DNA of 64,000 bases. It comes from Holophagales bacterium. Lineage in GTDB: Bacteria; Acidobacteriota; Thermoanaerobaculia; Multivoradales; Multivoraceae. The stretch's first letter is position 1. Each line of letters starts with the position of its first letter. Position numbers and translations under genes: made by a program. Below the pieces are notes generated by a model, which was given only the letters and a program-made list of their open reading frames with translations, was not told the DNA's origin and did no database searches. Where the stretch lies: positions 1-64,000 of the forward strand of contig VXSP01000006.1 in the NCBI GenBank assembly GCA_009837885.1. The letters run 5' to 3'. Positions 1 through 7,933 of the stretch are shown here, piece by piece.

Positions 1-72
1 TCTGGCCCCAACGAGAGGCCGTAAAGGTGCGGGGCGGACCATCCCATTACCCAGTTTGTGCCGCGCAGGCTC

Positions 73-2658
73 CTAGCGCGGCTTCTCGCCGCCGACCCAC
101 CAGGGGCTCGACCAGGCGAGGTGGCCGTCGATCTGCTCGACGCGGAGGTAGTACCAGTCCTCCTCCTCGCCGAAGTCGGTGAAGCGGAAGGTCACGTCGT
201 CGCGCAGTCCCTCGACGAAGTCGACGCGCACGCTGTCCTCGTAGTCGCCTTCGTTGAAGACGTGCTCGTTGCCGCCGCGGGCGCCGGCCGACGTTCCCGG
301 CGCCGCCGGCAGGGCGAGCGTGAACTCCGCTGCCGCGAACTGCTGCGGCGTGCGCACCTGGGTCGGCGCGGTGCCGTACTCGTTGGCGGCCGCGATCTCG
401 AGCCTGAGCCGGACCGCCGCCGGATCGCCCTCGAGCACCAGCGCGAACGAGCGCCGCGAACCGCGCGTCGTGAAGTCGAAGCTGGCCGCGTTGCCGTCGA
501 CTCCGAAGCCGTCCGACGGCAGCGGCGGCCCGGTCAGACGACCGCCGACCAGCCTCGCCCCGTCCACCGCCACCGTGCCCCGCCACGGCCGCTGTCCGCG
601 CGGGTTGTCCCGAATGTCGACCCAGGTTTCCGAGAAGAAGCTGACCAGGGCCTCGAACTGGCCCTCCGGCAGCGCCGAGCCGCCGGCGCCGCGCGTGTCG
701 AACGTCGCCACGACCTCGCCGTTGCGGATCAGGTCGACCCGGCGGATCGGCCCCGTGCCGATCGCCCGTCCCTCCAGCACCCGGCGATCCGTCTGGTCCA
801 GTTCGCTCCCCATCACCGCGCCGTTCAGCCGGGCGTCGAGCACGATGCGCTGCGCGCCCGTCGTCGCATAGGCGTGGCGCGCCTTGAGCGCGCCGAAGAC
901 GGCGTCCGTCGTGCGCGCCGGCGCCCAGGCGGCGGCCAGGCCGCCGAACTGGAAGATGTTCGATCGCCGCCCGGAGGCGCCGGCCTGATGACCGGGCGAG
1001 TACCCGGGATGGCCCAGATGGTCGTCCGACGCCGACACGAAGCCGACCCGGAAGCCCTGCTCAAGGTACCGGCTGCCGAACCACTCGAAGGTGCCGTGGC
1101 CGGACATGATCTCGATCAGGTTCTCCATCTGGAAGTCGTTCTGCCGCCAGTCGCCGTTCTGATGGGCGTGAGGAATGATCAGGACATCGTCCGTGTCGTA
1201 CTCGGCGCGCAGGCCGCGATAGAGGTCCGACAGGTTCGGCGCTTCCTGCACGCCCACCCGCTGCATGCCCACGTTCCGGAAGAACACGTTGTGGTGGCCG
1301 CCCCGTTGCCGCGGCGACGTCCACTCGTAGCCGGCGAAGACCAGCAGTTCGCCCTCCCGGTGGAACTTCCGGACCGCTTCGTTCAGCTCCTCCCACAGGC
1401 CGTCCGTCAGCCAGATGTCGTGCTCGCTCATCGTGATGAAGTCGAGACGGGCATCGTCGCGGGCGAAGGAGAAGTAGCCCTCCGGCGTGCCCTGGCCCTC
1501 GGCGAAGCCGGAGTGGCCGTGGGTCTCGCCCCAGTAGAGACGGTGTTCGGGGTCCGCCTGCACCCACACCGGATTCGCAGCGCCCGTCACCTCGCCGTCC
1601 GGGCTGCGGAACGTGTAGCGCTGCACTCCCTCCGCGTCGGCCACAAGCTCGACCAGGTGGATCGCCTGGCCGGCCGGCAGCTCGACCACCTGCTCGCCGT
1701 CGAGCAGCACCTGGAGGCCCGGAATGTCCCGCGTCGCCCGGTTGTAGGCGCGGTCCTCGGCGCGCACCGAGATGAGGAACGGTTCGCCCGTGCCGACGAT
1801 CGACGGCGCGAAGCCATGGACCCGCTCCGCCGCGCCGCCCACGACCTCGAACGTCGCGGGCGGCATCTCGTAGACCCTGCCATCCCCCGGGTCGACGTGA
1901 ATCGGCAGCGCGATCCGGTCGTTGCTGAACTGCCCTACTCGGAGACCGCGACCGCCGCCGCTCCGGTCTCCATAGGTCAACGTGATCGTGTCGCCCGGCG
2001 ACAGGGCGCCGCCGCGAACCCGAAGAGTCGGGAAACCGGCCGGGCCACGGAAGCCGCCGTACGGACCCCAGATCCGGTGCGTGTCCTGCTCCAGCCGGAT
2101 GCCTTCCCGGCTCACGCGGGCGGAAACGTAGTGATCGCCGGCCGGGTCCGTCGTCTGAAGCCGGCCGTAGCCGCCGATTCCCTGCGTCGAGACGACGATC
2201 CCGCCACCCTCCTCCATGCCGAGCGAGCCGGCCGTGTAGACGACCTCGAGGGTCACCCAGCTCCGCGCCTCGAACACCTCGGACCCGGTTCGCGTCACGG
2301 CGCCCAAGGCCTCCTCGTCCTCGTCCAGCCAGGCAAGCTGCCGCACGTAGTCGTCCACCGACGCCAACTGGTAGGGCGCCGGTTCCGTTCCAGGCCGGGG
2401 GAAGGGTCCGAAGAACGCAACGAGCGGCAGGTTCTTGGGCACGAACCCGCCCTGCATGGAGACGGCGTTCGCCCACTCCCACAGCACCGGCATGCGCTCG
2501 GCGATGGTCTCGGCGGTGGTCGGCGCACGCCCGACGTCCGCGATCAGCGCGTCCACGCGGGCCCTCAGATCGGGGTCCAGCTCGTAACTCACGGCCGGCG
2601 AGCCGAGCGCCAGCACTCCGGCAACACCGAGAACGAATCCGCCGGTCAGCTTCCGCAC
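73..2658 (-). CDS. DUF3604 family exported protein
   Basis: An 861-residue protein with an N-terminal Sec signal (MRKLTGGFVLGVAGVLALG, then AVSYE). The last ~550 residues have DUF3604 hallmarks: YWGETHGHSGFAEG (PHP-like metal-binding start), MSEHD, FAGYEWT, IIPHAHQNGD and SASDDHLGHPG. The His/Asp clusters are those of a PHP-like hydrolase fold; the substrate is unknown. The GTG start at 2658 is preceded by GGAGGT with 6-nt spacing. An in-frame reading continues far upstream but only as antisense to the next gene. It diverges from a second DUF3604 gene across a 99-bp shared promoter region. Likely periplasmic or secreted. Family assignment is good; biochemical role is not known. Confidence 0.85.
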   Translation of the reverse strand: MRKLTGGFVLGVAGVLALGSPAVSYELDPDLRARVDALIADVGRAPTTAETIAERMPVLWEWANAVSMQGGFVPKNLPLVAFFGPFPRPGTEPAPYQLASVDDYVRQLAWLDEDEEALGAVTRTGSEVFEARSWVTLEVVYTAGSLGMEEGGGIVVSTQGIGGYGRLQTTDPAGDHYVSARVSREGIRLEQDTHRIWGPYGGFRGPAGFPTLRVRGGALSPGDTITLTYGDRSGGGRGLRVGQFSNDRIALPIHVDPGDGRVYEMPPATFEVVGGAAERVHGFAPSIVGTGEPFLISVRAEDRAYNRATRDIPGLQVLLDGEQVVELPAGQAIHLVELVADAEGVQRYTFRSPDGEVTGAANPVWVQADPEHRLYWGETHGHSGFAEGQGTPEGYFSFARDDARLDFITMSEHDIWLTDGLWEELNEAVRKFHREGELLVFAGYEWTSPRQRGGHHNVFFRNVGMQRVGVQEAPNLSDLYRGLRAEYDTDDVLIIPHAHQNGDWRQNDFQMENLIEIMSGHGTFEWFGSRYLEQGFRVGFVSASDDHLGHPGYSPGHQAGASGRRSNIFQFGGLAAAWAPARTTDAVFGALKARHAYATTGAQRIVLDARLNGAVMGSELDQTDRRVLEGRAIGTGPIRRVDLIRNGEVVATFDTRGAGGSALPEGQFEALVSFFSETWVDIRDNPRGQRPWRGTVAVDGARLVGGRLTGPPLPSDGFGVDGNAASFDFTTRGSRRSFALVLEGDPAAVRLRLEIAAANEYGTAPTQVRTPQQFAAAEFTLALPAAPGTSAGARGGNEHVFNEGDYEDSVRVDFVEGLRDDVTFRFTDFGEEEDWYYLRVEQIDGHLAWSSPWWVGGEKPR

Positions 2659-2757
2659 AACGAGACCTCCCTTCACGATCCCGACCAGGAATCCCAGACA
2701 CTGCTCGCAGAACCGCCAATAGTAGACTGCCGCGATTCCGCTCTTGAGGAGAAGCCG

Positions 2758-4680
2758 ATGAAGAAGCTGACCATCGTCGCGGCGCTCGCCGCGTTTCCCG
2801 TGTTCCTGGCCGCCTGCGCTCCCGGCGAGGACGCCGCGGACGGAGGCGAAGCGGCGACTGTTGCGAGGGAAGCACCGAACCCGACGAAGAACGCGTACTT
2901 CGGCGACCTCCACGTCCACACCCGCTACTCGTTCGACGCCTTCATCTTCGGCACGACGACGGATCCGAACGACGCCTACGAGTTCGCCAAGGGCGGCACG
3001 ATCAAGCACCCCGCCGGCTTCGACATGAAGCTCGACCGGCCGCTCGACTTCCAGGGCGTGACCGACCACGGCATGTACCTCGGCATGCTGCCGGCGATGA
3101 CCGAAGAGGGCTCCGCGGCGTACGGCCACCCGATGGCCGCCGACATGCGCGCGGCCGAGGAGGCCGACGAGCGCCGCGGCATCTTCGTCGGCATGCGTCC
3201 CTACCTGGGCGCCCGGCAGGGCGAGGACGAGCATCTGAACATGGACGTCGTCCGGGACGCCTGGTCCAAGATCATCGAGGCGGCCGAAGCGCACAACGAC
3301 CCGGGGAACTTCACGGCCTTCATCGCCTACGAGTTCACTTCGTCCGGCTACGAGCGGGACAACCTGCACCGCAACGTGGTCTTCCGCGGATCCGCCGCCC
3401 CCGACGCTCCGTTCAGCCGGATCGACTCCCAGAACCCCGAGGATCTCTGGGCGGCGATGGACGGCTGGCGGGATCTCGGCATGGACGCGCTCGCCATTCC
3501 GCACAACCCGAACGGCTCCGGCGGCCGCATGTTCGAGATGGAGCAGTTCTACGGCGACGCTCTCGACGAGAACTACGTCGACGTGCGGATGCGCAACGAG
3601 CCGCTCGTCGAGATCACCCAGGTCAAGGGCACGTCGGACACGCATCCGGCACTGTCGCCCAACGACGAGTGGGCCGACTTCGAGATCATGCCGTACAAGA
3701 TCGCGACGACGATCATCAGCCAACCGGAAGGCAGCTACGTCCGTGACGCCCTGCTCCGCGGCATCCGTCTCGCCGACGGCGGTCTGACGAATCCGTACAA
3801 GCTGGGCATCATCGGCGCCAGCGACACCCACGTCTCCGGCGGCGCCTTCCGGGAGGACGACTACTGGTCCAAGGTCGGGCTCCTCGACGCCACCCCCCAG
3901 CTTCGGGGTTCCGTGCCCGGCACCGGCGCCAACCAGACCCTGGGCGACGCGGCCCAGCAGTCGGACGCGGCGACGCGCACCGACGACGGCTCGGGCCGGA
4001 CCTTCCGCGACACCTACTACTACACCTGGGGCGCCTCCGGCCTGGCCGGCGTCTGGGCCGAGGAAAACACCCGCGAGGCGATCTTCGACGCGATGCGCAA
4101 CAAGGAGACGTTCGGCACGTCCGGACCGCGCATGATGGTCCGCTTCTTCGCCGGCGCCTTCACGGACGATGACCTCGACGATGCCGAGTTCCTGACCAGG
4201 GCCTACGCCGAAGGCGTGCCCATGGGCGGCGACCTGCTGGCTGCCGACATCGGCGAAGCGCCGACCTTCGCCGTCATGGCGATGAGGGATTCGATGGCCG
4301 CGCCGCTCGACCGCGTGCAGGTGGTCAAGGGATGGTCGAGCGACGGCCAGGGCGCCGAGATGGTCTACGACGTCGCCTGCTCCGACGGCGCCGAGGTCGA
4401 CCCGGCCACGCACCGCTGCCCCGACAACGGCGCCACCGTCGACCTCGCCACCTGCCAGATCAGCGACGACTCCGGAGCGGACAGCCTGCAGGCGGTCTGG
4501 ACGGACCCCGACTTCGACGCCTCGAAGCGCGCCTTCTACTACGTGCGCGTCCTCGAGAACCCGACCTGCCGCTGGTCGACCTGGGACGCCCTGCGCGAAG
4601 GCGTCGAACCCCGCTACGACGTCTCGCCGACGATCCAGGAACGCGCCTGGTCCTCGCCGATCTGGTACACGCCGGAGTAG
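2758..4680 (+). CDS. DUF3604 family lipoprotein
   Basis: A 640-residue protein. The N-terminus MKKLTIVAALAAFPVFLAAC is a clear lipoprotein signal with the lipobox LAAC, so it is probably anchored in a membrane. Conserved segments are YFGDLHVHTRYSFDAF, GVTDHGMYLG, FIAYEFTS, HRNVVFRG, AIPHNPNGS and IGASDTHVSGG, the DUF3604 order of PHP-like metal sites. The ATG at 2758 has GAGGA 7-12 nt upstream, and TAGACT at 2723-2728 could be the -10 element. It diverges from the other DUF3604 gene (73-2658), from which it is clearly different in sequence, and converges on the sulfotransferase ending at 4721. Substrate unknown. Confidence 0.87.
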   Translation: MKKLTIVAALAAFPVFLAACAPGEDAADGGEAATVAREAPNPTKNAYFGDLHVHTRYSFDAFIFGTTTDPNDAYEFAKGGTIKHPAGFDMKLDRPLDFQGVTDHGMYLGMLPAMTEEGSAAYGHPMAADMRAAEEADERRGIFVGMRPYLGARQGEDEHLNMDVVRDAWSKIIEAAEAHNDPGNFTAFIAYEFTSSGYERDNLHRNVVFRGSAAPDAPFSRIDSQNPEDLWAAMDGWRDLGMDALAIPHNPNGSGGRMFEMEQFYGDALDENYVDVRMRNEPLVEITQVKGTSDTHPALSPNDEWADFEIMPYKIATTIISQPEGSYVRDALLRGIRLADGGLTNPYKLGIIGASDTHVSGGAFREDDYWSKVGLLDATPQLRGSVPGTGANQTLGDAAQQSDAATRTDDGSGRTFRDTYYYTWGASGLAGVWAEENTREAIFDAMRNKETFGTSGPRMMVRFFAGAFTDDDLDDAEFLTRAYAEGVPMGGDLLAADIGEAPTFAVMAMRDSMAAPLDRVQVVKGWSSDGQGAEMVYDVACSDGAEVDPATHRCPDNGATVDLATCQISDDSGADSLQAVWTDPDFDASKRAFYYVRVLENPTCRWSTWDALREGVEPRYDVSPTIQERAWSSPIWYTPE

Positions 4681-4720
4681 GCGTTTCGGATCACGCGGCC
4701 GGCGACCAGGGCCCCGGCGC

Positions 4721-5680
4721 TCACCGCGGCAAGCCGCGCAGCGCCTTGAGGGGGCGAAACAGGCGCACCGCGGCCGGCCAGCGGACGAGGCGCTCCTCGG
4801 CCCTGATCTCGAGCGCGGCCAGCCTTCGCCAGGCGCGCACCGGCAGGGTGCGCGGACTGCGCCGCCGGTCGGGGCGCTCCCTGACGCCTTCCGGCGGCCA
4901 GTCCGGCGCGGCCGGCGCGGAACGCGCTCCATCGAACGTGAAGCCGGTGAACGCGAGATCCTCCGCGTAGAGCTCCTCGACCAGGCGGCGGGCCGCGGCG
5001 TCGTAGTAGCCGGCGTAGCCGCCGCCGGCCTCCTTCCCCGAAGCGTTGCGCACCGGCAGCCGGTCGTCCGGCAGACCCAGCGCCGCTGCCAGGCGCGCGA
5101 AGTCCTCCTCCATCGTCTCCACCGTCCCGACGAACGAGAGGGGATCGGCGTTGACCCGGCGCACACCGAACAGGCGCTCGGGGTTGCAGTCCGGCAGGAA
5201 GTCGGTCTGCGGCGGCATGTGGATGACGACGAAGCGCAGATGGCGGAGTTCGATTCGCGCGGGACCGTACGTCCTCGCGCGGTTGGCGCGAAAGAACGCG
5301 CGCGCGTCACGGCCCCATCGGTCGCGGAAGTCCGCGCGCAGCTCCGCGCACAGTTCGGCGAACTGCTTCAGATCGCCGTAGTGCTCCGGACCGGGCCATT
5401 CGGGGGAGAGGCGGGCCCGGTCGGACGCCACCCGCCGCGCGTGCCGCCAGAGCGACACGAAGCGCGCGTAGGGGTTGCGCACGAAGGAGAAGGTGAAGTA
5501 GTCGGGGTAGAGGTTGATCAGCCGTGCCAGATCCCGGGCGCGCTCCGCGAGAAGCCCTCCGTACCAGTCAGGCCGGTAACTGTGCCAGCCGCCGCCGTGC
5601 TCCGCGAACCACTCCAGGATCGCCGTGCTCGCGCACTTCGGGACCTTGACGTAGATGCACCGATGCCGGTGGGAGATCAG
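4721..5680 (-). CDS. Sulfotransferase family protein (apparent CTG start)
   Basis: About 319 residues of the Sulfotransfer_2-like type, which moves sulfate from PAPS to a glycan hydroxyl. Seen: ISHRHRCIYVKVPKCAST near residues 2-19 (5'-phosphosulfate loop; families of this type usually begin M-I-S-H-x-H-R) and FSFVRNPYARFVSLW (3'-phosphate site). No ATG, GTG or TTG lies at the expected place. The only codon matching the family start is CTG at 5678-5680, which overlaps the TGA of the upstream glycosyltransferase (CTGA) and has GGAG nine nt before it. It is the last gene of the glycan operon, so it probably sulfates that glycan. The start is an inference; the family is clear. Confidence 0.82.
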   Translation of the reverse strand: MISHRHRCIYVKVPKCASTAILEWFAEHGGGWHSYRPDWYGGLLAERARDLARLINLYPDYFTFSFVRNPYARFVSLWRHARRVASDRARLSPEWPGPEHYGDLKQFAELCAELRADFRDRWGRDARAFFRANRARTYGPARIELRHLRFVVIHMPPQTDFLPDCNPERLFGVRRVNADPLSFVGTVETMEEDFARLAAALGLPDDRLPVRNASGKEAGGGYAGYYDAAARRLVEELYAEDLAFTGFTFDGARSAPAAPDWPPEGVRERPDRRRSPRTLPVRAWRRLAALEIRAEERLVRWPAAVRLFRPLKALRGLPR

Positions 5681-7275
5681 CGTTCCGATCTCCCGCCCGG
5701 CGCCGCGCCGGGCCCGGCGGCATCGCGTAGTTCGCGCAGTTCGCGCAACCGCCAGCGCAGGGCCGCGGCGAGCCAGGCGAAGAGCCGGCGCAATCCCCCG
5801 CTTCCGCCCGCCTGCCGGACCTCGGCCAGGATCCGCGCGGCTGCGGCGCAGGCGCCCCGCCGCGGGCGCGCGCGGGGAGCGCTCCAGGCGACGGGGCGGC
5901 CTGCGCGGAAGCGAAAGCGGGGCATCGGGACGGTGCGCGATTCCCCAATCTCCTCGACGCACCCACCCGCGCGGCGCGCGCGGTGGAGGGCCCAGGTTCG
6001 CGCGATGACGATCCGCGCGCCGTCCGGCAGGACGACCTCCGCCTTCGCGGCGTCGCCGAGGGCGGCGCGCAGCTTCGGCACCAGGCGACGGGGCGGCTCG
6101 ACGCCGGCCGGAATCGCGATGTGGAACGGCGAGTGCGGGAACCGCTCCAGCGCCGTCCCCGCCGGTCCAAGAGTGATCCTCGTGTTCGTGCCCAGAGGTC
6201 GCGGAGGGAAGCGCCGATCGTCGCGGTCCGCCGGCATCTCGATCCGGACGACCAGATCGCCGGCCGGATCCGCCAGCAGCCGGTCCGCGAGCCCCAGCAG
6301 GCGTTCCGCCGGCGTGTCTCCGGCGTCGATGGCGGCAACATGGCACGGCACCGCGAAGACGGGCCCGCGGCCGTGACGCCGAAAGCCGGGGTCGGGGATC
6401 AGCTCCGCGAGCTTCACGGCCTGGAGATCCTGCTCGCGCTGCTTGCGCTCGCGGTCCGCTCCCCAGCGGCCCTGATGCCAGCCGAACGCGTCGCGCACCG
6501 GCGCCAGCAGTCCGCCCCGGCACCAGGCCCGGTATCCGAACTCGGTGTCCTCCCCGCCGTAGCGGTCGAACGACTCGTCGAATCCGCCCACCTCCTCGAA
6601 GAACGCCCTGCGGATCCCGAAGTTGTTGCCGGTCACGGCCCGGAACAGATCGTCGTGCCGCGACGTCAGATCGTCCGTCCGTGCCATGTGGCGTTCGAGC
6701 CAGGGCGGGTCGTACGGCCGGCCGGCCAGCAGGTCGGCCAGCGGTCCGGTCCGCCCGCGGATCGCGGCGGCGTCGAGGCCGGCGGCCGACACGCTGGCGC
6801 AGAAACCCAGCGTGAGCGCGTCCGCCACGCCCTTGTGCCAGCAGGCGTGGGCGGCGAGCAGGCCGGCTTCGGGGATCACGTCGCCGTCCAGAAACACGAG
6901 GATCTCGTGCGCCGCCGCCCGGGCCCCGGCGTTGCGCGCGGCGGCGAGCCCGAAGCCGCCGGCCTCCCGGCGCACGACCCGCACGTCGAGCGGCGTCGAG
7001 CCGGGAACCGCGACCGGTGGCGAGGAGCCGTCGTCGACAACGACCACCTCGAACAGCTCCTTCGGGTAATCCTGGCCCTCGAGGCCCGCGAGCGTCAGTT
7101 CCAGCGCCTCCGGCGCCTCGAAACAGGGCACGACGACGCTCAGGGGCGGCTCGGTCCCGGCGAACGTGCCCGGCGCCGGCAGCTCGACCGCGCGCCAGTC
7201 GTTGCCACGCACGGCGGCCGGCCGGGGCGTGATCGCCACGGCCGCTTCAACCACCGGTCCGGGAGCCGTGGACAC
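5677..7275 (-). CDS. Family 2 glycosyltransferase with C-terminal extension
   Basis: A 532-residue protein. Residues ~40-300 form a GT-A glycosyltransferase: LSVVVPCFEAPEALELTLAG, VVVVDDGSSPP (nucleotide-sugar site), RNAGARAAAHE, FLDGDVIPE (DxD-like metal site) and GGFDESFDRYGGEDTEFGYR, the ED motif common to GT2 polymerase-like enzymes. The C-terminal ~200 residues are not recognised. The GTG start overlaps the sugar-transferase gene upstream by 29 bp, and its stop overlaps the sulfotransferase start. It acts in the cytoplasm on the lipid-linked glycan of this operon; donor and acceptor sugars cannot be read from sequence. Confidence 0.87.
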   Translation of the reverse strand: MSTAPGPVVEAAVAITPRPAAVRGNDWRAVELPAPGTFAGTEPPLSVVVPCFEAPEALELTLAGLEGQDYPKELFEVVVVDDGSSPPVAVPGSTPLDVRVVRREAGGFGLAAARNAGARAAAHEILVFLDGDVIPEAGLLAAHACWHKGVADALTLGFCASVSAAGLDAAAIRGRTGPLADLLAGRPYDPPWLERHMARTDDLTSRHDDLFRAVTGNNFGIRRAFFEEVGGFDESFDRYGGEDTEFGYRAWCRGGLLAPVRDAFGWHQGRWGADRERKQREQDLQAVKLAELIPDPGFRRHGRGPVFAVPCHVAAIDAGDTPAERLLGLADRLLADPAGDLVVRIEMPADRDDRRFPPRPLGTNTRITLGPAGTALERFPHSPFHIAIPAGVEPPRRLVPKLRAALGDAAKAEVVLPDGARIVIARTWALHRARRAGGCVEEIGESRTVPMPRFRFRAGRPVAWSAPRARPRRGACAAAARILAEVRQAGGSGGLRRLFAWLAAALRWRLRELRELRDAAGPGAAPGGRSER

Positions 7276-7933
7276 CGGCCGAATCCTGGTCGGAGGCTAC
7301 GGGACGGCGAGCGGCGCGGGAAGCCCGGCCGCGACCCGCCGGTGACGGGGAGGCCCGCAGCGCCCGCGCCAGACAGGTCACGGACAGCTTCAGATCGAGC
7401 CAGGGGCTCATCGCCTCGATGTAGAGCCGGTCGTAGCGCAGCTTGTCGCGCGGACCGACGTCGTGACCGCCCCGGGCCTGGGCAAGGCCGGCGATACCGG
7501 GACGCACGGCCAGGCGCTCTGCGAATCCCGGCACCGAGCGGGTGATCCGCTCGGCTCTGCCGGGGCGCTCGGGACGCGGACCGACCAGGCTCATCTCGCC
7601 CTTCAGGACGTTGACCGCCTGCGGCAGCTCGTCGAGGTGAAAGCGGCGCAGCACCCGCCCCACCCGCGTGGCCCGGCGGTCGTTCCACGCCGCCCACTGC
7701 GGTCCGAACCGCTCCTCGGCGTCGACGGGCATCGTGCGGAACTTGAGGATCTCGAAGACCCTGCCCCCGCGCCCCAGCCGGGCCTGGCGGAACAGCGCCG
7801 GTCCGCCGTCGTCGAGCCGGATGGCCAGAACGATCGCGAGGCCGAGCGCGAGCCACAGCGGTGCCAGCAGCACCAGCGCCAGGAGCAACAGGACGAGATC
7901 GAACGGCCGCTTCCAGGTCTCGCGGCCGCTCAT
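7247..7933 (-). CDS. Bacterial sugar transferase (undecaprenyl-phosphate phosphoglycosyl transferase)
   Basis: A 228-residue monotopic phosphoglycosyl transferase (PF02397; PglC/WcaJ catalytic domain without the N-terminal multi-TM part). Seen: KRPFDLVLLLLALVLLAPLW (basic cap and re-entrant membrane helix), LFRQARLGRGGRVFEILKFR, the catalytic Asp-Glu dyad in DELPQAVNVLKGEMS, and SLVGPRPERP. It starts lipid-linked glycan assembly by moving a sugar-1-phosphate to undecaprenyl phosphate. The ATG at 7933 forms an ATGA overlap with the O-antigen gene; a longer reading with a basic N-terminal extension is less likely. This gene marks the cluster as a complete glycan-assembly operon. Confidence 0.93.
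   Translation of the reverse strand: MSGRETWKRPFDLVLLLLALVLLAPLWLALGLAIVLAIRLDDGGPALFRQARLGRGGRVFEILKFRTMPVDAEERFGPQWAAWNDRRATRVGRVLRRFHLDELPQAVNVLKGEMSLVGPRPERPGRAERITRSVPGFAERLAVRPGIAGLAQARGGHDVGPRDKLRYDRLYIEAMSPWLDLKLSVTCLARALRASPSPAGRGRASRAARRPVASDQDSAGVHGSRTGG

Noticed and set aside
58..2757. An extended plus-strand frame upstream of the DUF3604 lipoprotein, giving 1,540 residues.
   Set aside because: The lipoprotein signal and Shine-Dalgarno at 2758 fix the real start; the upstream part is antisense to the other DUF3604 gene.
2659..5310. A minus-strand extension making the first DUF3604 protein 1,745 residues long.
   Set aside because: The extra residues are antisense to the second DUF3604 gene and lie before a clear signal peptide with GGAGGT.
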